64,000 nt of DNA from Flavobacteriaceae bacterium PS02338 (GTDB taxonomy: Bacteria > Bacteroidota > Bacteroidia > Sphingobacteriales > Sphingobacteriaceae). The DNA is taken from assembly GCA_029959615.1 (NCBI GenBank), contig JASCOD010000014.1, forward strand, positions 1 through 64,000, given 5' to 3'. The notes under the pieces are model-generated. The model was not told where the DNA came from and searched no databases. It saw only the letters and a list, made by a program, of their open reading frames with translations. Numbering within the stretch: position 1 is the first letter of the stretch; each line of letters begins with the position of its first letter. Of this stretch, positions 63,965 to 64,000 are shown piece after piece. The position numbers and the translations under genes were made by a program.

Positions 63965-64000
63965 TGCTCGTTAACCTTATGCTTTATACTGGTATTTAGG

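Overview
The window looks like chromosomal DNA of a Bacteroidota bacterium, most likely Sphingobacteriaceae (Pedobacter or a close relative). The support is a SusC/SusD pair, type IX secretion (T9SS) sorting domains, promoters of the TTG-N19/21-TAnnTTTG type, starts preceded by A-rich leaders rather than Shine-Dalgarno sites, three TTG starts, and AT-rich intergenic DNA sprinkled with small palindromic repeats. I see no phage, insertion sequence, tRNA, rRNA or CRISPR array.

Layout. 1-317: a 42-bp tandem array running off the left edge. 576-20022: a polysaccharide-utilisation-like locus on the + strand, with three secreted proteins sharing one module (two with T9SS tails), SusC, SusD, a DUF5017-like lipoprotein, two small Spy-like periplasmic proteins, three sialate-O-acetylesterase-family enzymes, an alpha/beta esterase, an FG-GAP/VCBS protein and a DUF3748 beta-propeller. 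A 20-base motif is identical upstream of its two halves. 20061-21464: a sigma-54-type response regulator with a changed GAFTGA loop. 21642-22329: a small protein plus a nucleotidyltransferase, possibly a toxin-antitoxin pair. 22675-44693: mostly core genes (rpsO, pnp, rpe, a TonB receptor, serC-serA, SAM hydrolase, phoH, purC, a STAS protein with rnz, an MCE protein, two tandem amidases, lptD, cinA, an E2 acyltransferase). 44936-46741: a sialidase-like protein whose C-terminus carries the same module as the first three proteins.

46979-54362 is a sulfur amino acid block. An operon metY-metX-hom on the - strand sits behind a SAM-I riboswitch whose P1, P3 and P4 elements can be traced, with its own promoter. 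Divergent cysE and cysM make cysteine, and a second gamma-family PLP enzyme faces them. Together they give O-acetylhomoserine sulfhydrylation, serine acetylation and transsulfuration.

54582-63913 resembles a stress-response cluster: a lipocalin-like lipoprotein, a general-stress SDR, a DUF892 ferritin-like protein, an orphan receiver, a cytoplasmic PAS histidine kinase overlapping its NarL-type regulator, a GH130 enzyme convergent with a GT4 glycosyltransferase, and a DUF4142 lipoprotein.

The best candidates for something undescribed are the module shared by the secreted proteins and the sialidase, together with the esterase-rich, glycoside-hydrolase-free SusCD locus. Next come the TAACCAAA leader motif, the nucleotidyltransferase pair and the GT4/GH130 stress cluster.
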